NCBI GenBank assembly: GCA_018267615.1
Contig: JAFDYD010000044.1
Span: 123,878 to 183,074, forward strand
Reading direction: 5' to 3'
DNA: 59,197 nucleotides
Source of the DNA: Bacteroidota bacterium
GTDB taxonomy: Bacteria > Bacteroidota > Bacteroidia > Chitinophagales > Chitinophagaceae
The position numbers and the translations under genes are program-made. Under the pieces are notes generated by a model. It made no database searches and was not told the DNA's origin. It was given only the letters and a program-made list of their open reading frames with translations. Positions 35,267 through 44,898 of this stretch are shown in pieces; the first letter of the stretch is position 1, and every line of letters begins with the position of its first letter.

Positions 35267-35815
35267 ATGAAAAAAAGTTTTTCCTTATTACTAGCGACTG
35301 CCGCTTTTATTATGAGTTGCAACCAGGACAAACCTGCTGCTACCGAAGAAAAAAAAGATAGCACAGTTGCTGAAACAAAAAAAGTGGATAACACTGTGTA
35401 TCCTTACAAAGCGTATTATTCTTCATCATTTGAAATTGGCAAGCCTGAATATTCCAAAATCGTATTGGATATCTGGAAAGCCTATGAAGAAAATAAACTT
35501 GACGACACAAAAAATTATTGGGCAGATTCTGTAACATTGGAATTTGACGGATATACATTCCATGGTAAAGGCGACAGCGCACTAAAGGAGGCCAAAGTAG
35601 AACGTGCGAAATATACTTCTGTTTTCGATAGCGTTGCTGTATGGATTCCTTTACATAGTGTCGATAAAGACGCAGATTGGGTTGGGATTTGGGCAATGGA
35701 AACAACAGTTGACAAGAAAGGAAAAAAAGATGTTGCCGATGTGCACGAAGTATGGAATTTCAAAAACGGCAAAGTTGTATATATATCACAATTCAGAGCG
35801 CATAGAAAACCCTAA
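35267..35815 (+). CDS. Lipoprotein with NTF2/SnoaL-like domain
   Basis: A 182-residue protein with a lipoprotein signal (FIMSCNQDKP, lipidated Cys near residue 18) followed by an acidic linker. The C-terminal 130 residues have the cone-shaped NTF2-like pattern (ILDIWKAYEENKLDDTKNYWADSVTLEFDGYTFHGK... VHEVWNFKNGKVVYISQF). Substrate unknown. It is alone on the plus strand, converging with the DUF5777 gene. Confidence 0.8.
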   Translation: MKKSFSLLLATAAFIMSCNQDKPAATEEKKDSTVAETKKVDNTVYPYKAYYSSSFEIGKPEYSKIVLDIWKAYEENKLDDTKNYWADSVTLEFDGYTFHGKGDSALKEAKVERAKYTSVFDSVAVWIPLHSVDKDADWVGIWAMETTVDKKGKKDVADVHEVWNFKNGKVVYISQFRAHRKP

Positions 35816-35837
35816 AAAAACTTGAGTAAGGTAAAAA

Positions 35838-35906
35838 ACTTGAGCATTGAATATTGATTATTTTTTAAATTTTCAATATTCAACAATCAATATTCAATGC
35901 TCAAGT
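35838..35906. repeat. AT-rich inverted repeat between convergent genes
   Basis: Perfect 22-base arms (35838-35859 and 35885-35906) starting ACTTGAGCATTGAATATTG. A partial extra copy of ACTTGAG precedes it (35820). The position between two converging genes suits a bidirectional terminator. Confidence 0.9.
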
Positions 35907-35910
35907 TGTT

Positions 35911-36822
35911 TTATTTGCTTCCATAGGTTTTTGGCTTCGCAACAGTAAAGACTCTTGACAAATTAAATCCAAAACGAACACTTCCTTTACTCCACTTGTC
36001 GGTAGTGCCCAGGATAAACGCGCGTTCGTTCATCCCTTCACTGTTTGAAAAATGTAATTGAAAAACATGTCCACCTGTTTCAATATCAAATCCAATTGAA
36101 AGCGGATCCGTATAAGTCCCTTCTTTTAATCCATAAACGATATGATGATAGTCCACCACAAATGCAACGCGCTTTGATAACTTAAATCTCGCTCCCACTC
36201 CAACAGCGTATACATTATTCGATTGCTGCACTGAATCGACAAGATTGCGATGCACCATTTCCGGTGTAAACTGCAAGCTAAAACGTTCACTAAATTTTCT
36301 TCCAATGATGAGTGCATTGTAAAATGAAAGCCTTGATGTATAAAATTGAAATTTGCTGGTGTCGGTCGGTGGTGCTTTTGTTGGATCGATCACCATGCTT
36401 GAAACAATAACCACTGAAAAAGGAAATGATCCGGGGCCTCTCGATTGCCATACGGGCCGAAGTTTTATAAATCCATCTATTTCTTTTCCCAATGTGCTTC
36501 TCCCAATTCCAACCATCACATTTTTCATGATCCCGTAATCCAACCCGATTCGCATTTTTGCTTCGTCCAATCCATATAAATTATTTGCACCGGAATTTAT
36601 CAATCCAAAACGATGAAGAATTCTAAAATCAAGGACACCTTTTCCTAAAAATTCCATCGATTGGCCATTGATCACGCGTGTCGATTTAAAAGCATTCGAC
36701 ACATGTTCCTTCTTCGGCTTGTCGTCGGAAACGAGTTTCAAAAGATCAGGCTGCTGGCAAAAAACTTTTATGTTGCCAACGACGCATAATATCACAGTTA
36801 AAAATAGGGGTGATTTTTTCAT
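35911..36822 (-). CDS. DUF5777 beta-barrel-like outer-membrane protein
   Basis: A 303-residue exported protein (signal MKKSPLFLTVILCVVGNIKVFCQ). It has alternating aromatic strands and a C-terminus reading FGFNLSRVFTVAKP, consistent with an outer-membrane barrel. The segment FKSTRVINGQSMEFLGKGVLDFRILHRFG matches the DUF5777 family of Bacteroidota. Function unknown. It is the last gene of a leftward operon with YceI, an OB-fold protein and two cytochrome-like lipoproteins. An earlier ATG at 36837 would add five residues. Confidence 0.83.
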   Translation of the reverse strand: MKKSPLFLTVILCVVGNIKVFCQQPDLLKLVSDDKPKKEHVSNAFKSTRVINGQSMEFLGKGVLDFRILHRFGLINSGANNLYGLDEAKMRIGLDYGIMKNVMVGIGRSTLGKEIDGFIKLRPVWQSRGPGSFPFSVVIVSSMVIDPTKAPPTDTSKFQFYTSRLSFYNALIIGRKFSERFSLQFTPEMVHRNLVDSVQQSNNVYAVGVGARFKLSKRVAFVVDYHHIVYGLKEGTYTDPLSIGFDIETGGHVFQLHFSNSEGMNERAFILGTTDKWSKGSVRFGFNLSRVFTVAKPKTYGSK

Positions 36823-36860
36823 ATCCCGTAATTGCATTTGATAATATCAATGGACGCACC

Positions 36861-37421
36861 TTATCCTTTAAGAGGTTCCAGTTGGCAGTCCATTGTGATT
36901 TTAGTTTCGTTTGAAATATTCTCTTTGACAATTCCCGGAATATCTATTTTGTAATCAGATAACATGATGCTGAAATCTGCATTCATAGCAACATGACCGC
37001 CTTTCACCGTAATCCTTCCGCTTGCTTCAATTTCTTTCGACTGGCCATGAAGATTCATTTTGCCCTTTACTTTTGCAGTGTACACGCCGTCCTTACCATA
37101 TTTTATATCCCCGTTATTAGTGATCTGTCCCACAAATTCAGCTTTTGGATATTTATCACTCTCCACATAATTTTCATTGAAGTGTTCCTGCATCAATGCT
37201 TTTTCAAATTCAAATCCTTTAAGCATAACAGCAAACTGAATGTTACCGGTTTTGCTATCAAGCACAGAAATCACACTCCTGTTCGTCGCTTCTACTTTTT
37301 CGAGTTTCGCAGTGGAATTGAAATATATCTTACCGGTTTTCGTAAAAAATTTATCCTGTGCAAAGAGAATCGATACAGGTAACAATAAAATTGCTGATAA
37401 GATGAACAACATTTTTTTCAT
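36861..37421 (-). CDS. YceI-family lipid-binding protein
   Basis: A 186-residue secreted lipocalin-like protein. The signal peptide (MKKMLFILSAILLLPVSILFAQ) leads to a YceI beta-barrel with YVESDKYPKAEFVGQI and LHGQSKEIEASGRI. YceI proteins bind isoprenoids such as polyprenols. The neighbouring cytochrome-like genes suggest a role in an envelope redox or quinone-related process. Confidence 0.9.
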   Translation of the reverse strand: MKKMLFILSAILLLPVSILFAQDKFFTKTGKIYFNSTAKLEKVEATNRSVISVLDSKTGNIQFAVMLKGFEFEKALMQEHFNENYVESDKYPKAEFVGQITNNGDIKYGKDGVYTAKVKGKMNLHGQSKEIEASGRITVKGGHVAMNADFSIMLSDYKIDIPGIVKENISNETKITMDCQLEPLKG

Positions 37422-37461
37422 AAAACTGAATTTTAATTTTCAACGGATGATTGAATAAATT

Positions 37462-37914
37462 TTAATTTTTGATTTTGATCACACATCGGTTCATCTGCAC
37501 ATCCGATCCTAAAAGTCCGGTGGCATCTGCATTGTACCCGGTAAAATTTCCTTTAATGGTTACTGGTTTGTTCTTTTGAAGATCGCCGACAATATTAGAT
37601 TTTGTCTGATCAACGAGGCACCGCACTGAATTCATATTACCCGATATTCCAAGCACAACCGTGTAAAATCCTTTTTCATCCTTTTCGATTTCTTTTATTG
37701 TACCGGTAACAGCAACCACTTTGCCTAAATATTTTTTTGTAGCGGTGATTTCGTTTGTGTTGAATTCTGAGAGCAATCCATTTGCGTCGGCCTGGTATGA
37801 TTCTTTGATATCAGTCATATCAGGATTTGCCCTGGAAAATTCATGAACGCCGTAAAATCCTGCTGCCATCAATCCGACAATCACGAGCAGGAGAAATTTT
37901 CTTTTGTTTTTCAT
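37462..37914 (-). CDS. OB-fold (tRNA_anti-like) membrane-anchored protein
   Basis: A 150-residue protein with an N-terminal membrane anchor (FLLLVIVGLMAAGFYGV) and an OB-fold domain: LGKVVAVTGTIKEIEKDEKGFYTVVLG, then GNMNSVRCLVDQ. It matches the tRNA_anti-like family; nucleic acid binding is not implied in the periplasm. It sits between the YceI gene and the cytochrome-like genes. Confidence 0.8.
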   Translation of the reverse strand: MKNKRKFLLLVIVGLMAAGFYGVHEFSRANPDMTDIKESYQADANGLLSEFNTNEITATKKYLGKVVAVTGTIKEIEKDEKGFYTVVLGISGNMNSVRCLVDQTKSNIVGDLQKNKPVTIKGNFTGYNADATGLLGSDVQMNRCVIKIKN

Positions 37915-37932
37915 ATAAAATAGTTTTTAGGT

Positions 37933-38301
37933 TCAATTATTCAGCTTGCCATTACTTATCCAGCAAACAATCGTTTGAATCTGCGCGGCGGATAATGAAG
38001 AACCGAGCGGCATTCTTCCCGCCTGAATCGACGATTGAATTTGAGCAGACGCATTTGATATCTCACTGTAAGTAGTAAGCGCACCGGGTCCACTTGAACT
38101 ACCTGCGTTATGACATCCGGATTGACTACAGCTCGATTGTATCAATGGAGCTACATCATTCGCAAAACTTGCAGGTATTCCGGTACAGGTGGAAGCGGTT
38201 TTTGGCGGAATCAATAATTGTTCTTTATCGTAGTAACATCCATGTGATACACCGATTACAAAGAATACAAGACAAACTATCAATATTTTTTTCATGATCA
38301 T
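37933..38301 (-). CDS. Small c-type cytochrome-like lipoprotein
   Basis: A 122-residue exported protein, probably a lipoprotein (VIGVSHGC). It has one heme-type motif, CSQSGCH, i.e. CX4CH instead of CXXCH, followed by GSSSGPGALTTYSEI and an RMPLG region with a likely axial methionine. The role may be electron transfer. Its start overlaps the stop of the upstream gene; a second ATG (38295) is possible. Confidence 0.78.
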   Translation of the reverse strand: MIMKKILIVCLVFFVIGVSHGCYYDKEQLLIPPKTASTCTGIPASFANDVAPLIQSSCSQSGCHNAGSSSGPGALTTYSEISNASAQIQSSIQAGRMPLGSSLSAAQIQTIVCWISNGKLNN

Positions 38302-39044
38302 TAATTGTTGGGTGCGCCATTTTTGATCCAGATACTAATTTTATTGAGGTCGCAGGATGAAAGCATTGCTCCTCCAACAGGCATCGCATTGTACCCGGTA
38401 CTGTGAGATACATCTCCCCACAATTTTCCATTTTGCACTTGAGCCAATACACCCGAATAAACAGACAGATCAACTCCGGCAGAAGCACCGCTTCCACCAT
38501 GACATCCTGTACAATAACTTTGAAGTATCGGAACGATAGATGCAGAATAAGTAACATTGGTGGTATCGCAAGTGGTTTCTGTGCACGTATTATTCAATGC
38601 ACCCTGGTTGATCCATGTTTTTATCAGGTCAAGTTGCGCTGCAGAAATCGCTGTGTGTCCTCTCGGAGGCATCGTACCATTAGCAATTACACTCACCAGT
38701 TTACTGCTGTTTGCATTGCCTGCTCTCACAATTGCCATGATACCACTGTAAGTGTTGAGCGTGTATTGCCCCGCATCACCGCGTGATAGGCCATCGTGAC
38801 AACCACTCATGGCGCAATTGGAATTCATCATCGGCAAAATCGTATTTGTGAAATACACGGTGTCCGGACTACAGCTTGATCCCGTAATCGGCGGAGGCGG
38901 ATTCGGTGGCGGATTTGTTGTTGGAATATGTGTAGTGGTATCAGGGTTACCGATACTGCCGGTGGGGAATTGAACTTGGTGTTGACAACTGAAAATAATT
39001 ACGAGGATCAGGATTAATGATAGTGCTACATAGGTGATCTTCAT
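38301..39044 (-). CDS. Di-heme c-type cytochrome-like lipoprotein
   Basis: A 247-residue lipoprotein (lipobox VIIFSC) with a proline/threonine-rich linker (THIPTTNPPPNPPPPITG). Two heme-type motifs follow: CAMSGCH (CX4CH) and CTGCH (CXXCH). Each lies in a repeated domain ending in a MPP/MPVGG segment. It resembles planctomycete-cytochrome-type domains common in Bacteroidota. It is the first gene of the leftward envelope operon. Confidence 0.82.
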   Translation of the reverse strand: MKITYVALSLILILVIIFSCQHQVQFPTGSIGNPDTTTHIPTTNPPPNPPPPITGSSCSPDTVYFTNTILPMMNSNCAMSGCHDGLSRGDAGQYTLNTYSGIMAIVRAGNANSSKLVSVIANGTMPPRGHTAISAAQLDLIKTWINQGALNNTCTETTCDTTNVTYSASIVPILQSYCTGCHGGSGASAGVDLSVYSGVLAQVQNGKLWGDVSHSTGYNAMPVGGAMLSSCDLNKISIWIKNGAPNN

Positions 39045-39442
39045 ACAACGGGTTTTTGATAGTGATCGGATAATACTGAATGAATTAAAAAAAATTAGAA
39101 ACTAACTGCTCATCAATTCACATCACGCACTCCGAAATCGTGCCAATTAATTTCACCTTATATATATAATCGGATTAAAAATTTTTTGTGAACCGATTCC
39201 ACAAAACCATGACAGGCATTCAAATTCCATTAGCGCATGGAAAATCCTGCCTGTCCCCCCCATTCTAAAACACCAATTCCATCAAAACCCCTACGACATT
39301 TCTCATGTTTTTGAAAATAAGTTCCGTTAATAAGGCTCCGGCCAGAACCTATTTGATATACATGAGAACAATTATTTTGTAGTACATTTTTTTTTATGAA
39401 TCTTCGAATAACCATCGCAAAAATTTCCTGAGCAAACAACCA
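39045..39442. other. Intergenic region with two tandem hairpins
   Basis: The gap between the divergent cytochrome and sigma-factor genes contains two hairpins. One is TTTTGTG/CACAAAA (39184-39206). The other is GACAGGCA/TGCCTGTC with inner TTCCAT/ATGGAA (39211-39255). I found no clear TAnnTTTG promoter on either strand and no gene. Confidence 0.55.
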
Positions 39443-40018
39443 ATGCTGGCCGAGAACGAGGAACTATACAACAGATTTCATTTAGTATTTGAAGAACATT
39501 ATAATCTTCTCTGCAATTATGCGTACTCATTTATAGGCGAGAAAAACGCTTGTGAAGACATCGTGCAGGAAATTTTTTTTAAAATTTGGGATAAAAATCG
39601 CGAGCTCATTCTCAGCGATACTATTCGCTTCTATTTATTCACCGCAGTACGAAATAATTGTCTGACCTATTTAAAAAGAGAAAAAAAGATTGATTGGCAA
39701 CATTATCAAAATGAAGAAATGCCCGCGGAGCTGCCGGATATCGACAAAAAAATATTGGACGATACAGACTATCTTTCATTGGTGAACAAAGCAATTGCAT
39801 TGTTGCCTCTAAAATGCCGCGAAGTATTTTTGATGAGCCGGTTCAATAACTATTCATACCGGCAAATTGCCGAGGCATTGGGAATTTCTGTAAAAACAGT
39901 TGAAAACCAGATAGGCAAAGCGTTAAGAATTTTGAGAGATTTTGTAAAGAAACAGAAACCTTTCCTGAGTATAATAGGAATGATAAATTTAATCGGTTAC
40001 CTGATGAGGATTTTATAG
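39443..40018 (+). CDS. ECF-type RNA polymerase sigma factor (FecI-like)
   Basis: A 191-residue sigma-70 factor with region 2 (NYAYSFIGEKNACEDIVQEIFFKIWDK) and region 4 (LPLKCREVFLMSRFNNYSYRQIAEALGISVKTVENQI). The four genes from here to 44813 form a sigma / anti-sigma / receptor / lipoprotein unit that responds to an outer-membrane ligand. A short hydrophobic tail (IIGMINLIGYLMRIL) follows region 4. Confidence 0.93.
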   Translation: MLAENEELYNRFHLVFEEHYNLLCNYAYSFIGEKNACEDIVQEIFFKIWDKNRELILSDTIRFYLFTAVRNNCLTYLKREKKIDWQHYQNEEMPAELPDIDKKILDDTDYLSLVNKAIALLPLKCREVFLMSRFNNYSYRQIAEALGISVKTVENQIGKALRILRDFVKKQKPFLSIIGMINLIGYLMRIL

Positions 40019-40055
40019 GGGATTTTATAAAATTGATGTTTTTTAATTGGAAAGC

Positions 40056-41051
40056 ATGCGTGAAAAAGATTACATGCAAGAAATTATAACCAGGCACCTA
40101 AACCACGAAGCCTCCCCACAGGAAGAGGCGGAGCTTTCTGCATGGCTCAAGGAAAGCGACGCTAACAGGCATGAGTACGAACTTACCGTTCGTCTTTGGA
40201 ATGAAAGTTTCAAACTCGCCAATGCCGAAACTTTCGATGTGCAGGGAGCCTGGAAAATATTGGATGAAAAAATTCAAAAAAAAATTCCGGAAAAAAACAT
40301 TTCGGAATCACCGCGTATCAGATACCGTAAAGCTTTAATGGCCGCCGCCATTATTTTTATTGTATTCACGGGAGTACTCTTCTACTTCTTCAACAAAAAA
40401 AATGACTTAACAAACACTTCTGTTGATGCAAGTGCATCAAACATGAAAATTGCATTGCCAGACGGTTCAATCGTATTACTCAGGCAAGGAAGCCAATTAG
40501 CTTACGGAACTGATTTTGGAAAAAAGGAACGGAATGTAGTTTTAAAAGGCGAAGCTTATTTTTCTGTGACACACAATGATCAGCTCCCATTCCGTGTAGA
40601 CTTCAATAAAAATATGATACAGGTGGTAGGCACATCGTTCCTGCTGCGCTCACATGATAGTACTTCCGAAGTTTTTGTAGAGAGCGGCAAGGTCAGGTTT
40701 GCCGATGGCCGCGATCCCAATCATGCAATTATTTTATCGGCCGGAGAGAAAAGTTCATTTAATGGAACAGTTTTTGACAACGGAAAGATCATCGATTCGA
40801 ATTTCCTTTCCTGGCAAAGAGGGATCCTGGAATTTAACAACGTATCACTAGGCGATATGGTTAATGAACTTAACCAGTATTATAAGGTAAATATCAACAT
40901 GTCGAAAGACCTGTTCGCGAAGAGTGATACGTTGAAAGTAAATTTCAGATTTGAAAAAACAAGTCTCAACGAAGCGCTTGAAGAAATTCATCTTGCTACC
41001 GGAATAGTAATAGAACATGATAAAGAGAATATTCTGTTACGGTTAAAATAA
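40056..41051 (+). CDS. FecR-family anti-sigma factor
   Basis: A 331-residue transmembrane regulator. The cytoplasmic N-terminal part binds the sigma factor. A membrane helix (ALMAAAIIFIVFTGVLFYFF) follows near residues 91-110, and the periplasmic FecR domain (LPDGSIVLLRQGSQLAYG... FRVDFNKNMIQVVGTSF) ends in a C-terminal DUF4974-like region. It receives the signal from the STN domain of the receptor encoded next. ATG 40056 is preferred to TTG 40047. Confidence 0.92.
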   Translation: MREKDYMQEIITRHLNHEASPQEEAELSAWLKESDANRHEYELTVRLWNESFKLANAETFDVQGAWKILDEKIQKKIPEKNISESPRIRYRKALMAAAIIFIVFTGVLFYFFNKKNDLTNTSVDASASNMKIALPDGSIVLLRQGSQLAYGTDFGKKERNVVLKGEAYFSVTHNDQLPFRVDFNKNMIQVVGTSFLLRSHDSTSEVFVESGKVRFADGRDPNHAIILSAGEKSSFNGTVFDNGKIIDSNFLSWQRGILEFNNVSLGDMVNELNQYYKVNINMSKDLFAKSDTLKVNFRFEKTSLNEALEEIHLATGIVIEHDKENILLRLK

Positions 41052-41118
41052 TTGAGCGCTGATCTTTTCCTCAATATTATTTTAATGAAGGCAGGTTACA
41101 AAGCAAATTGCTATTTGA

Positions 41119-43740
41119 ATGAAGTACACCGAAACCAAATTCCTACACCACCTGCTTAGATTATTTCTTTCATCGGCTTTCCTGATTTTTATTTTATCAA
41201 ATCCTTCAGTCGCGCAAAAAAAGGAAATATTTACGCAGCGTTACCAGCCTTCATTTAAAAAAGGGACGGTAAAAGCTTTTCTCGAAGATATCCGGCTCAG
41301 AACTCAAATCGTTATTGAGTATTCATCCAATAGTCTTTCATTGGAGAATATAATAGACCTGGATGGAACTGAAACTTCCGTTGGCATGGTGCTACAAAAA
41401 ATTCTGAAGGATCAACACGTGAAATTGATTGAAAGAAGTAATAAAATCATTCTTGCTCCTTCGGCTACACCGATTAATGTTGACGAGTTGGTAGCGGCTT
41501 ATACACTGTTTGGATTTATCAACGAAGATACCAGTCGCGAACCCATGATCGACGCCACGATCGTCGATGTTTGTCACAATAAAACAATAGTGAGCAATGC
41601 GCACGGATATTATAGTTTATCACTACCCGAAGGCAATCATCAATTAAAATTTTCCTATACCGGGTACAATGAAAAAAATATTTCTGTTTCCATTCACTCC
41701 AATACGCGTACTGATATTAGACTTTCTGCAAAATCTGAAATGACTGAGATTTTTGTCACGGCAGAAAATCCAATCAAAAAGAATGGCGCGGATAAAATAC
41801 CATCCGATTTAAATGAACCTTACAATTTTTTTTTAGGAGAAAATGATCCCATACGATCCGTTTATTTATTTCCCGGCGTAATTAACCTTCCGGAAAATTT
41901 TAGCGGTATGCTGGTGCGCGGCGGGGGTCCTGATGAAAATTTGTTCCTTCTCGATGGTACGCAAATTTACAATCCAAGTCATATGCTTGGCGCCTTATCG
42001 ATCATCAATCAAACATCAATGAAGAGCCTGCAATTATTTAGAAGTGATTTCCCATCCAAATACAGCGGATCGCTTTCATCTGTGATTGATGTGTACACGA
42101 AGGATGGCAATATGGAACATTGGCACGGCGAAGGTAACCTGAGTGTTTTGTCTGGTTCATTTACGCTCGAAGGTCCGCTCGTAAAAAATAAAACAGCGGT
42201 GATGGCTTCGTTTAGACATAGCTGGCCAGAGTCCATGTTGTTTTCATTCTCAAATAACCTAAAACCAAATTTCTACGACATACATTTCAAACTGACCCAG
42301 TTACTTGGAAAGAACGACAAACTGATGGGGAATTTTTACAAGGGCCAGGATAAGATAAATCAATCTGGAAAAAATACAGACAATCTTCATCAATGGGGAA
42401 ATATTGCTGGCTCACTTCGTTGGAATCATTTGATCGGCGCCAAATCTTTTATCAATACTTCGGTCGATGCAAGTCAATACAATAATCTCGGTGGATACAA
42501 ATACAGCCTGCTCGACGACAATGAAAATGAAGTGCAATCAAGATCCCTTGGAACATTTTCTTCCATTGAACATTATAGCGGAAAAATTGATGGCGAATTT
42601 TATTTGTCGGCCAAACTAAGACTCAATATGGGCGCGAAGTATAATCACACGATCATCGAACCATTTGCAACAAAAATAACCGCACATCTTGAGGACGATG
42701 AAAAATCATTCACATCATTTACTCCATTGCCATTCGATGAATTATCGGGGTATGCGGAAATCGAATATAAACCGAGCCGTCATTTTTTCTTCCGTCCCGG
42801 TATGCATGTTTCAAATTATCAATTCAAAGATTATCATTTCTTTTCCTGGCAACCAAGATTTTTCATGTCTTATCAAATCGATGCAAGAAATCAATTGTTT
42901 GCCTCCTACAGCAGGATGACGCAATATCTTCATCTCGTAACAAATCCATATCTCGGTTTGAATGCCGATATCTGGGTGCCGAGTACGGCGATACTAAAAC
43001 CTGAGCAAAGCGAATCTTATAATCTCGGATATGCTTTTCATAATAAGCGTGGATGGAGGATTTCTATTGATGGATATTGGAAACAGCTTCAAAACATCAC
43101 CAATTATGCGGATGGGAAAAGTTATTTCATCAATCAAACAAATTGGGAACAAAATATTGAATCAGGAAAAGGATGGAGCTATGGAATGGAACTAATGACC
43201 GAATGGACCAGCAGAAAATTCTCGCTTCATTTTACGTATACGCTTTCATGGAGCTGGAGGCAATTTGATAATATTAATCAGGGAGAAAAATTTCCTTTCA
43301 AATACGATCGCCGGCATATTATCAATCTTGGAATAGTTTATCATCTTTCCCGAAAATTTGACGTTTCAGCGTTGTGGTCCTATTCAACAGGAGATGTGTA
43401 CTCGATGCCTGATTATGTTTATCCTGATTATGACAACGCGCAACAAATCACTAATCCCAACGACCTGCTGAAAAATTACCGGTTCATCTACCAATTCAAC
43501 AGCCTGAATCAATATCGCACTTCCGACTATCAGCGATTCAATGCCTCGATTCAATACTCAAGTTCGAAACAAAAAAAGATAAAATCAATCATTGCGGCTG
43601 GCGTATACAATATTTTCGGATCGCCGGATCAATATTCGTATGATTTGCTCGGCTCGCTGAATAACAAAAGTTTAATTATACAATCAGGAAACACCGTTTA
43701 TAATTTCATTCCATATGTGTCCTATACTCTAAAATTTTAG
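41119..43740 (+). CDS. TonB-dependent receptor with STN signalling domain
   Basis: An 873-residue outer-membrane transporter. It has a signal peptide, then an STN domain (about 45-110, FKKGTVKAFLEDIRLRTQIVIEYSSNSLSLENIIDL), a carboxypeptidase-like domain (about 128-205), a plug (about 235-335, with LVRGGGPDENLFLLDGTQIYNPSHMLG) and a barrel ending in YVSYTLKF. It imports an unknown substrate using TonB and signals to the anti-sigma factor. With the sigma and anti-sigma genes it forms a surface-signalling system. The ligand may be siderophore- or glycan-like. Confidence 0.94.
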   Translation: MKYTETKFLHHLLRLFLSSAFLIFILSNPSVAQKKEIFTQRYQPSFKKGTVKAFLEDIRLRTQIVIEYSSNSLSLENIIDLDGTETSVGMVLQKILKDQHVKLIERSNKIILAPSATPINVDELVAAYTLFGFINEDTSREPMIDATIVDVCHNKTIVSNAHGYYSLSLPEGNHQLKFSYTGYNEKNISVSIHSNTRTDIRLSAKSEMTEIFVTAENPIKKNGADKIPSDLNEPYNFFLGENDPIRSVYLFPGVINLPENFSGMLVRGGGPDENLFLLDGTQIYNPSHMLGALSIINQTSMKSLQLFRSDFPSKYSGSLSSVIDVYTKDGNMEHWHGEGNLSVLSGSFTLEGPLVKNKTAVMASFRHSWPESMLFSFSNNLKPNFYDIHFKLTQLLGKNDKLMGNFYKGQDKINQSGKNTDNLHQWGNIAGSLRWNHLIGAKSFINTSVDASQYNNLGGYKYSLLDDNENEVQSRSLGTFSSIEHYSGKIDGEFYLSAKLRLNMGAKYNHTIIEPFATKITAHLEDDEKSFTSFTPLPFDELSGYAEIEYKPSRHFFFRPGMHVSNYQFKDYHFFSWQPRFFMSYQIDARNQLFASYSRMTQYLHLVTNPYLGLNADIWVPSTAILKPEQSESYNLGYAFHNKRGWRISIDGYWKQLQNITNYADGKSYFINQTNWEQNIESGKGWSYGMELMTEWTSRKFSLHFTYTLSWSWRQFDNINQGEKFPFKYDRRHIINLGIVYHLSRKFDVSALWSYSTGDVYSMPDYVYPDYDNAQQITNPNDLLKNYRFIYQFNSLNQYRTSDYQRFNASIQYSSSKQKKIKSIIAAGVYNIFGSPDQYSYDLLGSLNNKSLIIQSGNTVYNFIPYVSYTLKF

Positions 43741-43742
43741 CG

Positions 43743-44813
43743 ATGAATAAAAAAAGATATATACATAACCGTTATAAATATATTCTTCGCTGGCAATCCA
43801 TTTTTTTCATTCTCGCAATAATAACGGGATCGTGCAAAAAACAATTATACAACAGCCAGTTACTCCCGGATAAGATGGTGGTACTTGCCGAAATTACTGC
43901 GGGAGATTCAGCAAATATTCCAATCGGAGAAACTCTATCGGCGGGCTCAGGGGGAGAAATTAATTTTCAAAAATTAAATTCGGTTTCGGCCAGCATCTCG
44001 TCACAAGCCGGTATGCAATCACTATCATTAAATACATCGCCCGATTTCACTGACAATCCCATGGCAGTTTATTCTAATCCGGCCAACTTTGAAAAAAACA
44101 CTGAATACACGCTTTCAGCTACCGAGCCACAGATTGGAAGCATCTCCGCGACAACAAAAATCCCCAATGACTTTTCTGTTGGCAATATCGAATCTGAGAT
44201 GGACGACCTGAATGGCAAGCGGGTTTTGAAATTCAGGTTTGTAATAAACGATGCAGGAGATGAAAAAAATTATTACATGTTCGAAGCCGTCAAACAACTT
44301 GTGTCAATATCCAGGCATTTTTTTTGGCAAGGCAACCAATACGATTATAATACACCATCCGGGTATGATTTATATCAGCAGGTGAAAAACAATCCGGGCG
44401 TTGCTCTTTTGTTAGATACCGTTCTTACGGATCGTTTTATCCGGTTGAATGTATATACGCGCGATAGTCGGACCGACAACGCATCGATGAGCTCGCTCGA
44501 TAGCAGTTTCAGAAGAATATTTATTACGGATTCATTATTCAATGGAGGAGAATATCAAACTGAATTGGATATTGACAGAACCAATTTTGTCGGCGACAGT
44601 CCATCAACTATTGGTATCGTGCGCGTACAAATGAAGTCTGTCGCGAAGGAACTTTATGATTATCTTTCCCAATACGAAAAATATATGCTGGCTTTTGGAA
44701 ATTTTCCGGTCAACAGTCTCGTATCTCCTTCGGGAAATATCAACAATGGATTCGGAGTTTTTGGAGGTTCTTATAGAAAGCAATGGAGTTTTTATTATGA
44801 TGTACTACAGTGA
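43743..44813 (+). CDS. DUF4249 lipoprotein
   Basis: A 356-residue lipoprotein (lipobox IITGSC, near residue 31). It starts with LPDKMVVLAEITAGDSANIPIGETL and ends in GFGVFGGSY, the layout of DUF4249 proteins, which usually accompany a TonB receptor as here. It begins 2 bases after the receptor stop. Probably a surface substrate-binding partner. Confidence 0.85.
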   Translation: MNKKRYIHNRYKYILRWQSIFFILAIITGSCKKQLYNSQLLPDKMVVLAEITAGDSANIPIGETLSAGSGGEINFQKLNSVSASISSQAGMQSLSLNTSPDFTDNPMAVYSNPANFEKNTEYTLSATEPQIGSISATTKIPNDFSVGNIESEMDDLNGKRVLKFRFVINDAGDEKNYYMFEAVKQLVSISRHFFWQGNQYDYNTPSGYDLYQQVKNNPGVALLLDTVLTDRFIRLNVYTRDSRTDNASMSSLDSSFRRIFITDSLFNGGEYQTELDIDRTNFVGDSPSTIGIVRVQMKSVAKELYDYLSQYEKYMLAFGNFPVNSLVSPSGNINNGFGVFGGSYRKQWSFYYDVLQ

Positions 44814-44898
44814 TTTTTTTCAGCGCATAGGCACAGCAGGCATATAGAAATTGCAAACCAAGACACGGCGCTACTTTTAAATTTTGACTTCGAAAAAC

